Below, piece by piece: positions 42,377 through 50,818 of a stretch of DNA of 64,000 nucleotides. How positions within the stretch are numbered: the stretch's first letter is position 1; each line of letters starts with the position of its first letter. The notes under the pieces were generated by a model. That model saw only the letters and a list, made by a program, of their open reading frames with translations, made no database searches and was not told the DNA's origin. A program made the translations under genes and the position numbers. Origin of the DNA: Rhodospirillales bacterium (GTDB taxonomy: Bacteria; Pseudomonadota; Alphaproteobacteria; Rhodospirillales; Shumkoniaceae); assembly GCA_014859895.1 (NCBI GenBank), contig JACZKS010000114.1:1-64000 (forward strand). The letters run 5' to 3'.

Positions 42377-43840
42377 TTAGCGCTTGATGAACCAGGCACG
42401 GACCTCGTCGGCAGTGGCCGGATGATCGAAGTGGGTGAAGGAGCCGCCGCAGGACTTGACGGCGGCCGCCAGGGCGTCCCGGGTCCCGCTGCTTCCCCAG
42501 AGTGGCAGCGGCACCGCCACACAGACGCGGGCACCCAGGGCCGCCGCGCCCAGCGCGGAAGCCAGATCGCGGGAGCCGCCCAGACCGGTAAAGGCAATGC
42601 CACGCAGCCTGGAGAGACCGCCGGCGGAGACCGCTGCGTCGATGGCGTCCAATGCCCCGCGGGCACCGTCGAGCACGCGCGCCTGAACGCCGGGATTGCC
42701 GCCGGCAAAGCCGCGTTTGGCCATCCACAGGGCAGCGTCCCCCCAGGATGCCACCTTGCATTTGGCCGCGGCGAGTGCCGGCGGCAACTCGGTCGGCAGC
42801 CACCCAAGGGGCGACTGCAACGTGTCGACGCCGCCGATGACGGCAAGATGTGCCTTCTTGTCCGCTTTCAGTTCGGCGGCCAGCGTCTCAGCTGAAATCA
42901 CCTCTCCGGCACCGACGACGGCCGGATCATCCTGAAGGCACTTTTCGCCTTTTGCTTTCGCCTTGACGGCGGCGGTCACGACGGCCTTGGCATCTGCCTC
43001 GGCCGCAACGAAGGCCGGAATGCCCAGTTGGGCGCAGAGGGCCGGCACGGCGGCACCGGCCACCGGGCCCCAAACCACCGCATCGATAGCGCCAGAAGCG
43101 GTCACCAGTTCGGCCTCGGCCGAGGTACATGCCATCGGCAGTAAGGCCTTGCCGCCGATCCAGCTTCCCAGTGAGACCACGCGGACGGCGGTCTTGGAGG
43201 CTTTGGCGGCGGTGAGAAGGCCGTCGACAAGATCCGGGGCGACTTGGCCGCAGACACCGATTGTGGCCGCCTTGCCGGCCAAGACGCCATAGCCGACCGA
43301 GAAGGGAACCGGCTTCTTCGCCGCCCGCGACGGGCGGACACCGGCGAGGCCGAGGGTCAGCAGGCCGAGTCGAAGGGCCCGGCGAACCAGGGCCGGCGCC
43401 CCTTCGGCCGGACGCGCCAACGCCGCCACGCCGGCAAAAATCTCGGCCGATGACAGATCGCCGCCGCCCAACTTCTTCAATGTTGCAGCCGCCGGTTTGG
43501 CGAGCGCGGACGGCCAGGCCGGAACGGCCGATCCGCCGGCCTTGCCGGACATGTTCACCGCTTCCAGCGCGCCATTGACGCAAAGACGCAGCAGCAACGC
43601 CGCCGCCATCCCATCGCGCTCCAAGCCACAGAGACCCTTGGAGGCGCCACGGCCGAAGGGATCGATCCGGCACGGCCCCTGCAAGCAGCCGTAAGGGCAA
43701 CTCAGACCGGTGCGCAGGAAACCGTCCTGCGGCTGCTGCTTCTCGTAGCGTTCCCAGTTGAGGTCGATGCCACGCCGCGCCGCCGAGCGCAGCAGGTCCT
43801 GGCTGATCGGGTCCACCGTCTTGATGTGAATGCTTTCCAT
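42377..43840 (-). CDS. carbon monoxide dehydrogenase (CooS) homologue lacking C-cluster ligands
   Basis: 487 aa, against about 630-640 for Ni-CODH. The N-terminus DPISQDLLRSAARRGIDLNW, RYEKQQPQDGF and the SCPYGCLQGPCRIDPFG segment align with CooS. Cluster B ligands appear kept (C48, C52, C57, C71, with one residue inserted). The inter-subunit cluster D cysteines, expected at about 39 and 47, are Asp and Ser. From memory alignment, the six Ni-Fe C-cluster ligands are absent: the HGH motif reads CGQ, the GICCTG segment reads SLGSWIG, and the later AGC, TGC and GSC cysteines are replaced. CO oxidation is therefore unlikely. A redox, sensor or scaffold role is inference. Confidence 0.8.
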   Translation of the reverse strand: MESIHIKTVDPISQDLLRSAARRGIDLNWERYEKQQPQDGFLRTGLSCPYGCLQGPCRIDPFGRGASKGLCGLERDGMAAALLLRLCVNGALEAVNMSGKAGGSAVPAWPSALAKPAAATLKKLGGGDLSSAEIFAGVAALARPAEGAPALVRRALRLGLLTLGLAGVRPSRAAKKPVPFSVGYGVLAGKAATIGVCGQVAPDLVDGLLTAAKASKTAVRVVSLGSWIGGKALLPMACTSAEAELVTASGAIDAVVWGPVAGAAVPALCAQLGIPAFVAAEADAKAVVTAAVKAKAKGEKCLQDDPAVVGAGEVISAETLAAELKADKKAHLAVIGGVDTLQSPLGWLPTELPPALAAAKCKVASWGDAALWMAKRGFAGGNPGVQARVLDGARGALDAIDAAVSAGGLSRLRGIAFTGLGGSRDLASALGAAALGARVCVAVPLPLWGSSGTRDALAAAVKSCGGSFTHFDHPATADEVRAWFIKR

Positions 43841-43869
43841 GACTTTTTATCCGCCCAATGGGTTTGTTG

Positions 43870-44409
43870 TTATTTCGCGAGGTCGAGAACCACGGCGCCG
43901 CCCTTGCCGGCGACGGCAGCGGCGACCGAAGCCGCGGAGCGCCGCTTTTCAGCGAACACCTCGCCCAACTGGTTGATTTCGACGATTTCCAGCGCCCGCG
44001 TCGGACAGACGTCGACGCAGGCCGACGATTCCATATGCATGCAGCGGTCGCACTTGAGCGCCATCTTGCGTTCCGCCCACGGATAGATGACGCCGTAGGG
44101 GCAGAACATCACGCAGGTCCAGCAGCCGATGCAGCGGTCGTCCTTGACCCACACCATGCCGGTTTCCTCGTCGCGCGCGAGGGCCCCGGTCAGGCAGGCA
44201 TCGAGGCACGGCGCATCGAGGCAATGGCGGCACTGGAGCGGCACCGAGACACCGTCCCCCCCTTCGACGCGCACCCGCGCCTGGGGCAACGGCGTTTCCT
44301 GAACCGCCTTCAGCAGGGTTTTGCCTTCACTCCCCCGCTCGGTCGCACAGAACAGCTCACAGGTCTTGCACCCCGTGCAGCGGTCCACGTGCACTGCAAT
44401 AACCTTCAT
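43870..44409 (-). CDS. CooF/HycB-like four-cluster ferredoxin
   Basis: 179 aa from the ATG at 44409 (GGAGG site). Four 4Fe-4S motifs: CTGCKTCELFC, CRHCLDAPCLDAC, CIGCWTCVMFCP and CDRCMHMESSACVDVCP. This is the electron-transfer subunit type found with Ni-CODH (CooF), formate hydrogenlyase and DMSO reductase. It lies 29 bases upstream of the CODH-like gene, so it would deliver electrons to or from that protein. Cytoplasmic. Confidence 0.92.
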   Translation of the reverse strand: MKVIAVHVDRCTGCKTCELFCATERGSEGKTLLKAVQETPLPQARVRVEGGDGVSVPLQCRHCLDAPCLDACLTGALARDEETGMVWVKDDRCIGCWTCVMFCPYGVIYPWAERKMALKCDRCMHMESSACVDVCPTRALEIVEINQLGEVFAEKRRSAASVAAAVAGKGGAVVLDLAK

Positions 44410-44441
44410 GGATGTTTTCCTCCACTCGGATGTTTTTCTTT

Positions 44442-45209
44442 TTAGACGATGTCTTCTTCGCTCCACGCCATAGAAACCCGCGACCGTTCCTCGGCTGGCA
44501 GATTCATGGACCGGAGTGTGCGATTGATTCCCGCCATGCTGTGCGTGCGCATGACGCGCGCGATGCGGGAGGGATTTCCGCCTTTCAATTCTTCGACGAT
44601 GCCCCGGTGTTCGTCGCAGGAGGCCCGCCGGTTGGCGTCCTCGTTGAGACCGCGACGGCGGAACACATGCAGTTCCTTGTTAAGCCCCTCATAAAGGCGG
44701 ACCAGCCGCCGATAGCCGGTGAAGCGCATCAGCGAGGCGTGGAATTCCAGGTTGCGGGCATAATAGACGTCGGGATCCTGACGTTCGGACGCCGCCTCCA
44801 TATCCTCGATCAACCTCGAAAGCTGGGCGATCTGTTCGTTGGTGATGCGCTGGGCCAGAATACGCCCGGCGAAAGCGAACAGCGCCGCCCTGATCTGGTA
44901 GATCTCCAGAGCGTCCTCGAAGGCCAATTTTTTGACGAACACCCCGCGGTTGACGATGAAGTCGACCAGTCCGACCTCTTCCAGCCGGCGGCAGGCCTCG
45001 CGCACCGGACCGCGGCTGACGCCATACTTCTCGGCAATCGCGGTTTCGTTGATGCGTTCCCCCGGTTCCATTTCCCCGTTGAGGATGGCGTGCTCCAGAC
45101 TCTCGAAGACGACGCTCGAAAGCGACTGCGTCCGCAAAATCTTCAGACTCTGCTCCGGAGCCGACGTTTCCGCCGATATGGATCGAATTGTGCTCATGAG
45201 ATCTCTCAC
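44442..45209 (-). CDS. GntR-family regulator (FadR/VanR subgroup)
   Basis: 255 aa. N-terminal winged helix (about residues 30-100): LEHAILNGEMEPGERINETA, KYGVSRGPVREACRRLEEVG, then VNRGVFVKKL. The C-terminal helical FCD domain (about 110-230) has EIYQIRAALFAFAGRI and NLEFHASLMRFTGY, with the metal-binding Asp/His set expected for sensing a carboxylate. First gene of the CODH-like operon, 32 bases before cooF; TGTCAAC/GTTAAC palindromes just upstream suggest autoregulation. Confidence 0.9.
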   Translation of the reverse strand: MRDLMSTIRSISAETSAPEQSLKILRTQSLSSVVFESLEHAILNGEMEPGERINETAIAEKYGVSRGPVREACRRLEEVGLVDFIVNRGVFVKKLAFEDALEIYQIRAALFAFAGRILAQRITNEQIAQLSRLIEDMEAASERQDPDVYYARNLEFHASLMRFTGYRRLVRLYEGLNKELHVFRRRGLNEDANRRASCDEHRGIVEELKGGNPSRIARVMRTHSMAGINRTLRSMNLPAEERSRVSMAWSEEDIV

Positions 45210-45758
45210 CTGATGGTCAAAAACTGACCCATCTTCCCAAATCTGTCAACTGTTAACGATCTACGGTTTTGATGGCTGTTTCCCGCATCGTGGAATGAAG
45301 GGACCTCCGCCATCCCCGCGCACCGAAAACCAGTGACCATTCGACGCTGTCGGCGCGTTCCCTTGATTTTCGGCCTTTCGGTCGGCGATTCTGCATCTCC
45401 TCAATGATTGTAGGACTATTGGATCGATTTTCCAGCCCGGATCGGTCGTCGCATGCGAAGTTCAGGCAGCCGCCAAGCCAAGCTGACGTTCCGACTCAGC
45501 CTCTCCAAAAATCGTTGACAATCAACTATTGACAGAGTCCCCAGGCGGTTGGCAAGATTCAAGAAAAATCAAACTCAACAGGGGGACGGTCTTGCCTGCC
45601 CTTTCAGCCGACGCCGCGACCCGCCATCGCTCCGCCCTTCTTCCGTAAGCAGGATGGCGTTTTCTTGGGACTTGGTATCGTCAGGCAACACCCCAACAGA
45701 GGCACAGAAATTCTCTACAGCGTCTTAGCTCAACTCTGCTTAACAAGGAGGACGTAAG
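45210..45758. promoter_or_regulatory. divergent control region between the CODH-like operon and tctCBA copy 2
   Basis: 549 bases without a supported gene. TGTCAACTGTTAAC at 45244-45257 lies 34 bases before the GntR start; GTTGACAATCAAC at 45514-45526 followed by TATTGACAG lies nearer the tctC start. Both fit FadR/VanR-type GntR sites, so one regulator may control both operons. Confidence 0.5.
45514..45526. promoter_or_regulatory. GntR-type operator candidate
   Basis: GTTGACAATCAAC, inverted arms GTTGA/TCAAC with a 3-base centre, followed closely by a further TTGACA at 45530-45535. Confidence 0.45.
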
Positions 45759-46754
45759 ATGACGGAACGGAGTCTTCACGAACATCGCTTGACGCGGCGC
45801 GCCTGCATGGTTGGCGCATCCATGGTTCTCGCCGTCGGTCTGGTGACGGGCGCCGCGCAGGCCCAAGAAAAATTTCCGAGCAAAGCCCTCAGCGTGGTGA
45901 CCCACGCGGGCGCCGGGGGTGGTACCGACGTGTCGGTTCGCATGATGCTTCTCCAGGCCCGTGGCGCGCTAGAGCAGGATCTCATCGTGCTCAGCAAGCA
46001 GGGTGGCAACGGCGCGGTGTCCCTCAACTATCTGGAAAGCCAGCCGGCCGACGGCTACACCATCCTGGCGATCACGCCGAGCCATCTGGCGACCATCGCC
46101 CAGGGCAAGGTCAAGGTTAAGTTCGAAGACCTGGTCGGCCTGGCCCGGATGACCGACGATCCCCAATATCTGATGGTCAAGAAGGGCAAGTATGCCTCGG
46201 CCAAGGCCATGATCGAGGCCGCGCAGAAGGGCAAGCTCAAGGTTGCCGGCACCCAGGTCGGCGGCGTCGACCACATCGCCATCGCCTCGTTCGCCAAGAA
46301 GGTCCAGGGCGGCTTCAACTTCGACTACGTCCCCTACAAGGGCGGCGCCCATATCGCCACGGCCCTGATCGGCGGCGACGTCGACATCGGCGTGGTCAAC
46401 TATTCGGAAGCCGAAGCGCAGGTTCAGGCTGGCGAGATCGAACCCATCCTTTCGCTGACCATGAAGCGCAAGGAGATCACCCCCAACACGGCGGCGGCCG
46501 GCGAGTTGGGCATCCAGGTCAAGATGTCGACGGTTCGTGGTGTCGTCGCCCTCAAGACCGTGCCGCAGGATCGGCTGGACACGTTGGAAAAGGCCCTGGT
46601 CGGAAGCATGAAGGACAGCGTTTTCCAAACCTATCTGAAGAGCGTCGGTCTGGGTCCGGACAGCGTGGCCGGCGCCAAGGAATGGAATGCGCAGATGAAG
46701 GATCTCTATGAAGAGACCCAGGCTCAGTTGAAGGAGCTGGGCTTCATCAAGTAG
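45759..46754 (+). CDS. tctC: TctC/Bug-family periplasmic binding protein
   Basis: 331 aa, start with a strong AAGGAGG site. The signal peptide contains TRRACMVGASMVLAV and ends near AQAQE (Tat-like, though Sec is possible). The mature part starts FPSKALSVVTHAGAGGGTDVSVR, the Bug-type N-terminal strand, then VPYKGGAHIATALIGGDVD, typical of tricarboxylate/aromatic-acid binders. First gene of a tctC-tctB-tctA operon. Divergent from the GntR/CODH-like operon. Confidence 0.92.
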   Translation: MTERSLHEHRLTRRACMVGASMVLAVGLVTGAAQAQEKFPSKALSVVTHAGAGGGTDVSVRMMLLQARGALEQDLIVLSKQGGNGAVSLNYLESQPADGYTILAITPSHLATIAQGKVKVKFEDLVGLARMTDDPQYLMVKKGKYASAKAMIEAAQKGKLKVAGTQVGGVDHIAIASFAKKVQGGFNFDYVPYKGGAHIATALIGGDVDIGVVNYSEAEAQVQAGEIEPILSLTMKRKEITPNTAAAGELGIQVKMSTVRGVVALKTVPQDRLDTLEKALVGSMKDSVFQTYLKSVGLGPDSVAGAKEWNAQMKDLYEETQAQLKELGFIK

Positions 46755-46793
46755 TGCATCCGTCCCTCAACCCGATTGAATAAGAAGCATCTC

Positions 46794-47315
46794 ATGAGCG
46801 ATCAACGCAACCCGTCGAACGCTCCCGCCAAAGGGGCAGGGCCGGAAACTCCGGCCCGCCCCCGGCTGCGGGGCGACGACAAGGTGGCCGCCCTTGTCAT
46901 CGTGCTTTCGGCCATCGTCTTCTGGGTCTCCACCACTTTCGACGAGGTCCCGTCGGCGCTGACCCAGGGCGTGCCGCCCGAATCGTATCCGCAATTGCTG
47001 CTGGGAACCCTGATTTTCCTCGCCGTCGTCCTCGTCTTCGAGAGCCGCGTGCGAACGGAAAAGGCGAAGAAGCCCATCAAGCCGATCGTTTATTACACGG
47101 GAGCCGTCCTGGTAGTCGCGGCATTGTCCATCAACTGGCTGGGCATCGTCGGCGCCATGGTCATCGCCTGCGCCGCGATTCCTCTCCTCTGGGGCGACCG
47201 CCGCTACAAGGTAATCGGCGTCTTCGTCGTCGTCCTCCCCGTTGCGGTGTACCAACTGTTCCACGGTGTCCTGGAGGTTCAGTTCCCCCTCGGCATCTTC
47301 AAAGACATGTTCTGA
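46794..47315 (+). CDS. tctB: tripartite tricarboxylate transporter, small membrane subunit TctB
   Basis: 173 aa from the ATG at 46794; the ATG at 46776 is less likely. Polar N-terminus, then about four hydrophobic segments (VAALVIVLSAIVFWVSTTF; LLLGTLIFLAVVLVF; TGAVLVVAALSINWLGIVGA; VIGVFVVVLPVAVYQLF). It sits between tctC and tctA with short gaps. Confidence 0.9.
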   Translation: MSDQRNPSNAPAKGAGPETPARPRLRGDDKVAALVIVLSAIVFWVSTTFDEVPSALTQGVPPESYPQLLLGTLIFLAVVLVFESRVRTEKAKKPIKPIVYYTGAVLVVAALSINWLGIVGAMVIACAAIPLLWGDRRYKVIGVFVVVLPVAVYQLFHGVLEVQFPLGIFKDMF

Positions 47316-47325
47316 GGCCGATGCG

Positions 47326-48801
47326 ATGGAAAACCTTGTTCATGGATTGGCGATCCTCACGGATCCCTTTTCGCTCTTCGTCATCCTGGCCGGGACCCTT
47401 GGCGGGGTCATGATCGGCGCCCTGCCGGGCCTGAGCTCCACCATGGCGGTGGCCCTTCTGTTGCCGTTCACCGTGTCCATGGACGTGATCCCGGCTATTG
47501 CCATGCTCTCCGCGCTCTACTGCGCGGGCACCTATGGCGGGGCGATCACCGCCATCCTCATCAACTCACCAGGCACCCCCGCCGCCTGCGCCACCGCGTT
47601 CGACGGCTATCCGCTCGCCGAAAACGGGCAGGCAGGCCGAGCCCTGGGCATGGCGGTCTGGAGCAGCTTCGTCGGCGGCACCTTCAGTGTCTTCGCGCTG
47701 CTGCTGGCGGCGCCGGCTCTGGCCCGCCTGGCCTATAACTTCGGCGCGCCGGAATACTTCGCCCTGGCCGTCTTCGGTATGTCCATGCTGGCGGCGATCA
47801 GCGGTGAATCGGCGGTGAAGAACCTGATCGGCGGCGCCTTCGGGCTGCTGATCGCCACCGTCGGCATCGACTTCACCACCGGCGTCGAGCGTTTCACCTT
47901 CGGTTTCCCCGAACTCATGGACGGAATCGACTTCATCCCGGTGATGATCGGCATCTTCGGTATTTCGGAGCTGCTGACCCAAGCCAACGTCCTTGACCGG
48001 GTGTATCGGCGCCTGGCCGCCGAGGCGGTGAAGCTGCCTTCGCGCGAAGACTTCCGCAAGGTGTGGAAGACCATGGCCCGCTCCAGCTTCATCGGCACCT
48101 TCATCGGCATTCTGCCGGCGGAGGGCGGCACCGTCGCCTCGATGATCGGCTACAACGAAGCCAAGCGCTGGTCAAAGGAGCCCGAAAAGTTCGGCCACGG
48201 CGCCATCGAAGGGGTCGCCGGCCCGGAAACCGCCAACAACGCGGCCACCGGCGGCGCCATGGTGCCGACCCTGGCCCTCGGCATCCCGGGCAGCGCCACC
48301 ACCGCCGTCATCATGGGGGCATTGATGGTGCACGGCCTGCGTCCGGGACCGCACCTGTTCCTCGAACAGCCGCACTTCCTGTACGCCATCTTCACGGCCA
48401 TGCTGGTTGCCAACTTCCTGTTCCTCGGCATCGGCATCGTGGGCGCCAAACTGTTTGCCCGCATCACGCTGATCCCCAATACCTTCCTGTGGCCGGCCGT
48501 TTTCGTACTGGCCATGGTCGGCGCCTACTCGCTGGAGCAGAACGTCGTCGACATCTACATCATGCTGGTATTCGGCCTGATCGGCTACATCGGACGGCGG
48601 CACGGCTTCTCGCCGGCCCCCGTCATCATGGGCCTGGTGTTGGGCGAGATGATCGAAAATACCTTGAAGCAGTCGCTGATCATCTTCGATCACAACTGGC
48701 TGCGCTTCTTCGAGCGGCCAATCGTGGACGTCTTCTTCGCGCTGGCCATCCTGGGCCTGTTCAGCCCGCTGCTGTTCAAGATGTTCCAAAGCAGAAAGTA
48801 G
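47326..48801 (+). CDS. tctA: tripartite tricarboxylate transporter, large membrane subunit TctA
   Basis: 491 aa from the ATG at 47326. Signature GVMIGALPGLSSTMAVALLL and the second-half repeat IGILPAEGGTVASMIGYNEA with GVAGPETANNAATGGAMVPTL. Twelve or so membrane helices. Carries the substrate pathway with TctB. The substrate probably matches the sugar-acid or carboxylate pathway encoded downstream. Followed by a terminator. Confidence 0.93.
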   Translation: MENLVHGLAILTDPFSLFVILAGTLGGVMIGALPGLSSTMAVALLLPFTVSMDVIPAIAMLSALYCAGTYGGAITAILINSPGTPAACATAFDGYPLAENGQAGRALGMAVWSSFVGGTFSVFALLLAAPALARLAYNFGAPEYFALAVFGMSMLAAISGESAVKNLIGGAFGLLIATVGIDFTTGVERFTFGFPELMDGIDFIPVMIGIFGISELLTQANVLDRVYRRLAAEAVKLPSREDFRKVWKTMARSSFIGTFIGILPAEGGTVASMIGYNEAKRWSKEPEKFGHGAIEGVAGPETANNAATGGAMVPTLALGIPGSATTAVIMGALMVHGLRPGPHLFLEQPHFLYAIFTAMLVANFLFLGIGIVGAKLFARITLIPNTFLWPAVFVLAMVGAYSLEQNVVDIYIMLVFGLIGYIGRRHGFSPAPVIMGLVLGEMIENTLKQSLIIFDHNWLRFFERPIVDVFFALAILGLFSPLLFKMFQSRK

Positions 48802-48823
48802 TCAGTCAGTCATGTGACCTCTC

Positions 48824-48848
48824 GGGGAGGGACGCGGTGTCCCTCCCC
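48824..48848 (+). terminator. rho-independent terminator after tctCBA copy 2
   Basis: GGGGAGGGAC at 48824-48833, GCGGT loop, exact complement at 48839-48848, then ATTTTTT. Also followed closely by the convergent GntR gene's stop, so it may serve both strands. Confidence 0.9.
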
Positions 48849-48858
48849 ATTTTTTCGT

Positions 48859-49572
48859 CTATGCGCCGCCGTCGTCGGCTTCCGGCAAGGCGCCGAGCAG
48901 GCGTTCCTTGCCAGTGTTGGCGTGCTCGGCGAAGACCTGGGCGGCCCTTTCGGCATCACGCGCTTCCAGCGCCGCGATCATCTTGCGGTGCTCGGCGGCG
49001 GACCGGTCGAGGCCGATGCCGACGTGCAGGCTTCGGCGGCGGAACAGGTAGAGTTCCTTGTCGATGGCCGCGCACATGGCGGCCAGGCGTTCGTTGCCGG
49101 CGAACCGCAAAATGGTGTCATGGAATTCGACGTTCAGCGGATAGTAGGCTCCGATATCGCCCACCGCCGCCATCCTTTCCATGCGCCCTACCATATCCTT
49201 GAGTGTCGCCATCTGGTTGTCGGTAATGACAGCCGCCAGGATGCGCCCGGCCAGCGCCGACATGGAGGCGCGGATGTCGCACAGGTCGGCCGCGTCCTTG
49301 GGCTTGAGCTTGCGCACGAAGACGCCGCGATTGACGATGATCTCGACCAGCCCGGCCTGTTCGAGCCGGCGGCAAGCCTCGCGGATGGGGCCGCGGCTGA
49401 CCAGTTGGCTGGCGGCCAGGGCCTTTTCGTTGATGCGCTCGCCCGGCTTCAACTCGCCGTTGAGGATCATTCGTTCGAGTTCCTGAAGAACGATCGTGGT
49501 CAGCGAGTGCGTCCGCAGGATCTCGAGGGTTTCGGCGACCCTGGTTCGGATATCTGAATTTTGTTCGCTCAT
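48859..49572 (-). CDS. GntR-family regulator (FadR/VanR subgroup)
   Basis: 237 aa. Winged helix: LERMILNGELKPGERINEKA and LVSRGPIREACRRLEQAG, VNRGVFVRKL; C-terminal FCD domain with DLCDIRASMSALAGRI and NVEFHDTILRFAGN. Similar to the regulator at 44442-45209, so they are probably paralogues. A TGTCAACAATTG site at 49607-49618 precedes the gene. Convergent with tctA; the start codon is 10 bases inside an AT-poor leader. Likely regulates its own gene and the dehydrogenase operon upstream. Confidence 0.9.
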   Translation of the reverse strand: MSEQNSDIRTRVAETLEILRTHSLTTIVLQELERMILNGELKPGERINEKALAASQLVSRGPIREACRRLEQAGLVEIIVNRGVFVRKLKPKDAADLCDIRASMSALAGRILAAVITDNQMATLKDMVGRMERMAAVGDIGAYYPLNVEFHDTILRFAGNERLAAMCAAIDKELYLFRRRSLHVGIGLDRSAAEHRKMIAALEARDAERAAQVFAEHANTGKERLLGALPEADDGGA

Positions 49573-49631
49573 GGCGGACCGGGATGTTGGTGGAAACGCG
49601 AATGGCTGTCAACAATTGGCGAACGGCACCC

Positions 49632-50582
49632 TCAAGTCAGCACATTGCGCCCCTCCCTGCCATTAAGCACGTCCAGCAGCTGCTCGACCACAGCCACCGC
49701 GCTCTGCTCGCGGGAATCGATGGTACCGGCGCCGACATGGGGCGTGCCGACGAACGAGGGGATGCGAAACAGGGGATGATCGGCCGCCGGCGGTTCCCGC
49801 TCGAAGACATCCAATGCGGCACCGAAAAGCGCCCCGGAAGCCAGAGCATCATAGAGCGCCGCCTCGTCGACGATGCCGCCGCGGGCAACGCTGACCAGGA
49901 TGGCCGTCGGCTTCATCATGGCCAGTTCGCTGCGTCCGATCAGTCCACGGGTTTCGGCCGTCAGAGGCGCGTGGATGGACAAGAGATCGACTTCCGGCAA
50001 CAACTCGGCCAAGCTCTCGGCCCGCCGGCCGAACTCGGCCAGAGCCCCGGCCGGAACGTAAGGATCGTGCCACAATACGTTCATGGCGAAGGCACTCCGC
50101 CATTTTTCGGCGGTCCGGCGGCCAATGGCGCCCATGCCCAGGATGCCGACCGTCTTGCCCCAGAACCCCTGGGCGCCGCCGGCCCTGCTGCCGTCGAAAT
50201 CCTCGCGCGCCACCGTTGCGCCCGACCGCAGCAAGCGATCGAGCATCGGCACCTGCCGGGCGGCGCAGAGCGCGAGCGTCATGGCCATTTCGGCAACCGC
50301 CTCGGCATTCAGGGCCGGTGTATTCATCACCCGCACACCGTGGGCGCGCGCCGCCGCCAGATCGATCTTGTCGACGCCGGTTCCCTGCTTGCTCACCGCC
50401 TTGAGCCGGACGGCCGCGGCGAAATCCGCCGCCGTGATCGGCGTGTTGCCCCGCAGAATGATGCCGTCCGCCTCCTCGCGCCACCGGCCAATGCCGGGAT
50501 CGTCCCACAGCACAGCCTCCACCTGCCGGCGCAGCACGCCGACTCCTTTCGCGTTGATCGCATCCAGCACGAAAACTTTCAT
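49632..50582 (-). CDS. D-2-hydroxyacid dehydrogenase (phosphoglycerate dehydrogenase-like)
   Basis: 316 aa from the ATG at 50582, which follows GGAGGAG. NAD motif GILGMGAIGRRTAEKWRSAF, catalytic Arg in VARGGIVDEAAL, Glu in VFEREPPAADHPL, His in VGTPHVGAGT. It reversibly reduces a 2-ketoacid; the operon suggests a sugar-acid breakdown product. Divergent from pdxA2 with 236 bases containing operator candidates. Confidence 0.9.
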   Translation of the reverse strand: MKVFVLDAINAKGVGVLRRQVEAVLWDDPGIGRWREEADGIILRGNTPITAADFAAAVRLKAVSKQGTGVDKIDLAAARAHGVRVMNTPALNAEAVAEMAMTLALCAARQVPMLDRLLRSGATVAREDFDGSRAGGAQGFWGKTVGILGMGAIGRRTAEKWRSAFAMNVLWHDPYVPAGALAEFGRRAESLAELLPEVDLLSIHAPLTAETRGLIGRSELAMMKPTAILVSVARGGIVDEAALYDALASGALFGAALDVFEREPPAADHPLFRIPSFVGTPHVGAGTIDSREQSAVAVVEQLLDVLNGREGRNVLT

Positions 50583-50646
50583 GGCTCCTCCACCCCAATC
50601 CACGCCGGCTCAAGGCCGGCATGTTAGAATTATTAAATGTGCATAC

Positions 50647-50668
50647 TGTCGACACTTTGATGTTGACA
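50647..50668. promoter_or_regulatory. GntR-type operator candidates in the dehydrogenase-pdxA2 intergenic region
   Basis: TGTCGACA (50647-50654), a perfect 8-base palindrome, then TGTTGACA (50661-50668), a near-palindrome in direct orientation, 6 bases apart. Position is suitable for control of both divergent transcripts. Confidence 0.5.
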
Positions 50669-50818
50669 CATTTCGCGGGGACTTTGTACCCTCTTTGGCG
50701 TCGGAAACAGAGATCGCTTTCCGGCGCTCGTTCCGAGCCGAGATTCCTCTCGCCGCCCATCCCTTGGCGAAAGATCCTGCCGCACTGACCCGTTCTGAAG
50801 AGCATGGAGAGATGACAG

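Noticed and set aside
41037-42803. N-terminal extension of the FAD oxidoreductase to 42803
   Set aside because: Arg/Gly-rich antisense-type residues that overlap the CODH-like gene; ATG at 42338 with a ribosome site fits the family.
42377-43840. Annotation as an active Ni-CODH (cooS)
   Set aside because: The active-site ligands are missing and the protein is about 150 residues short.
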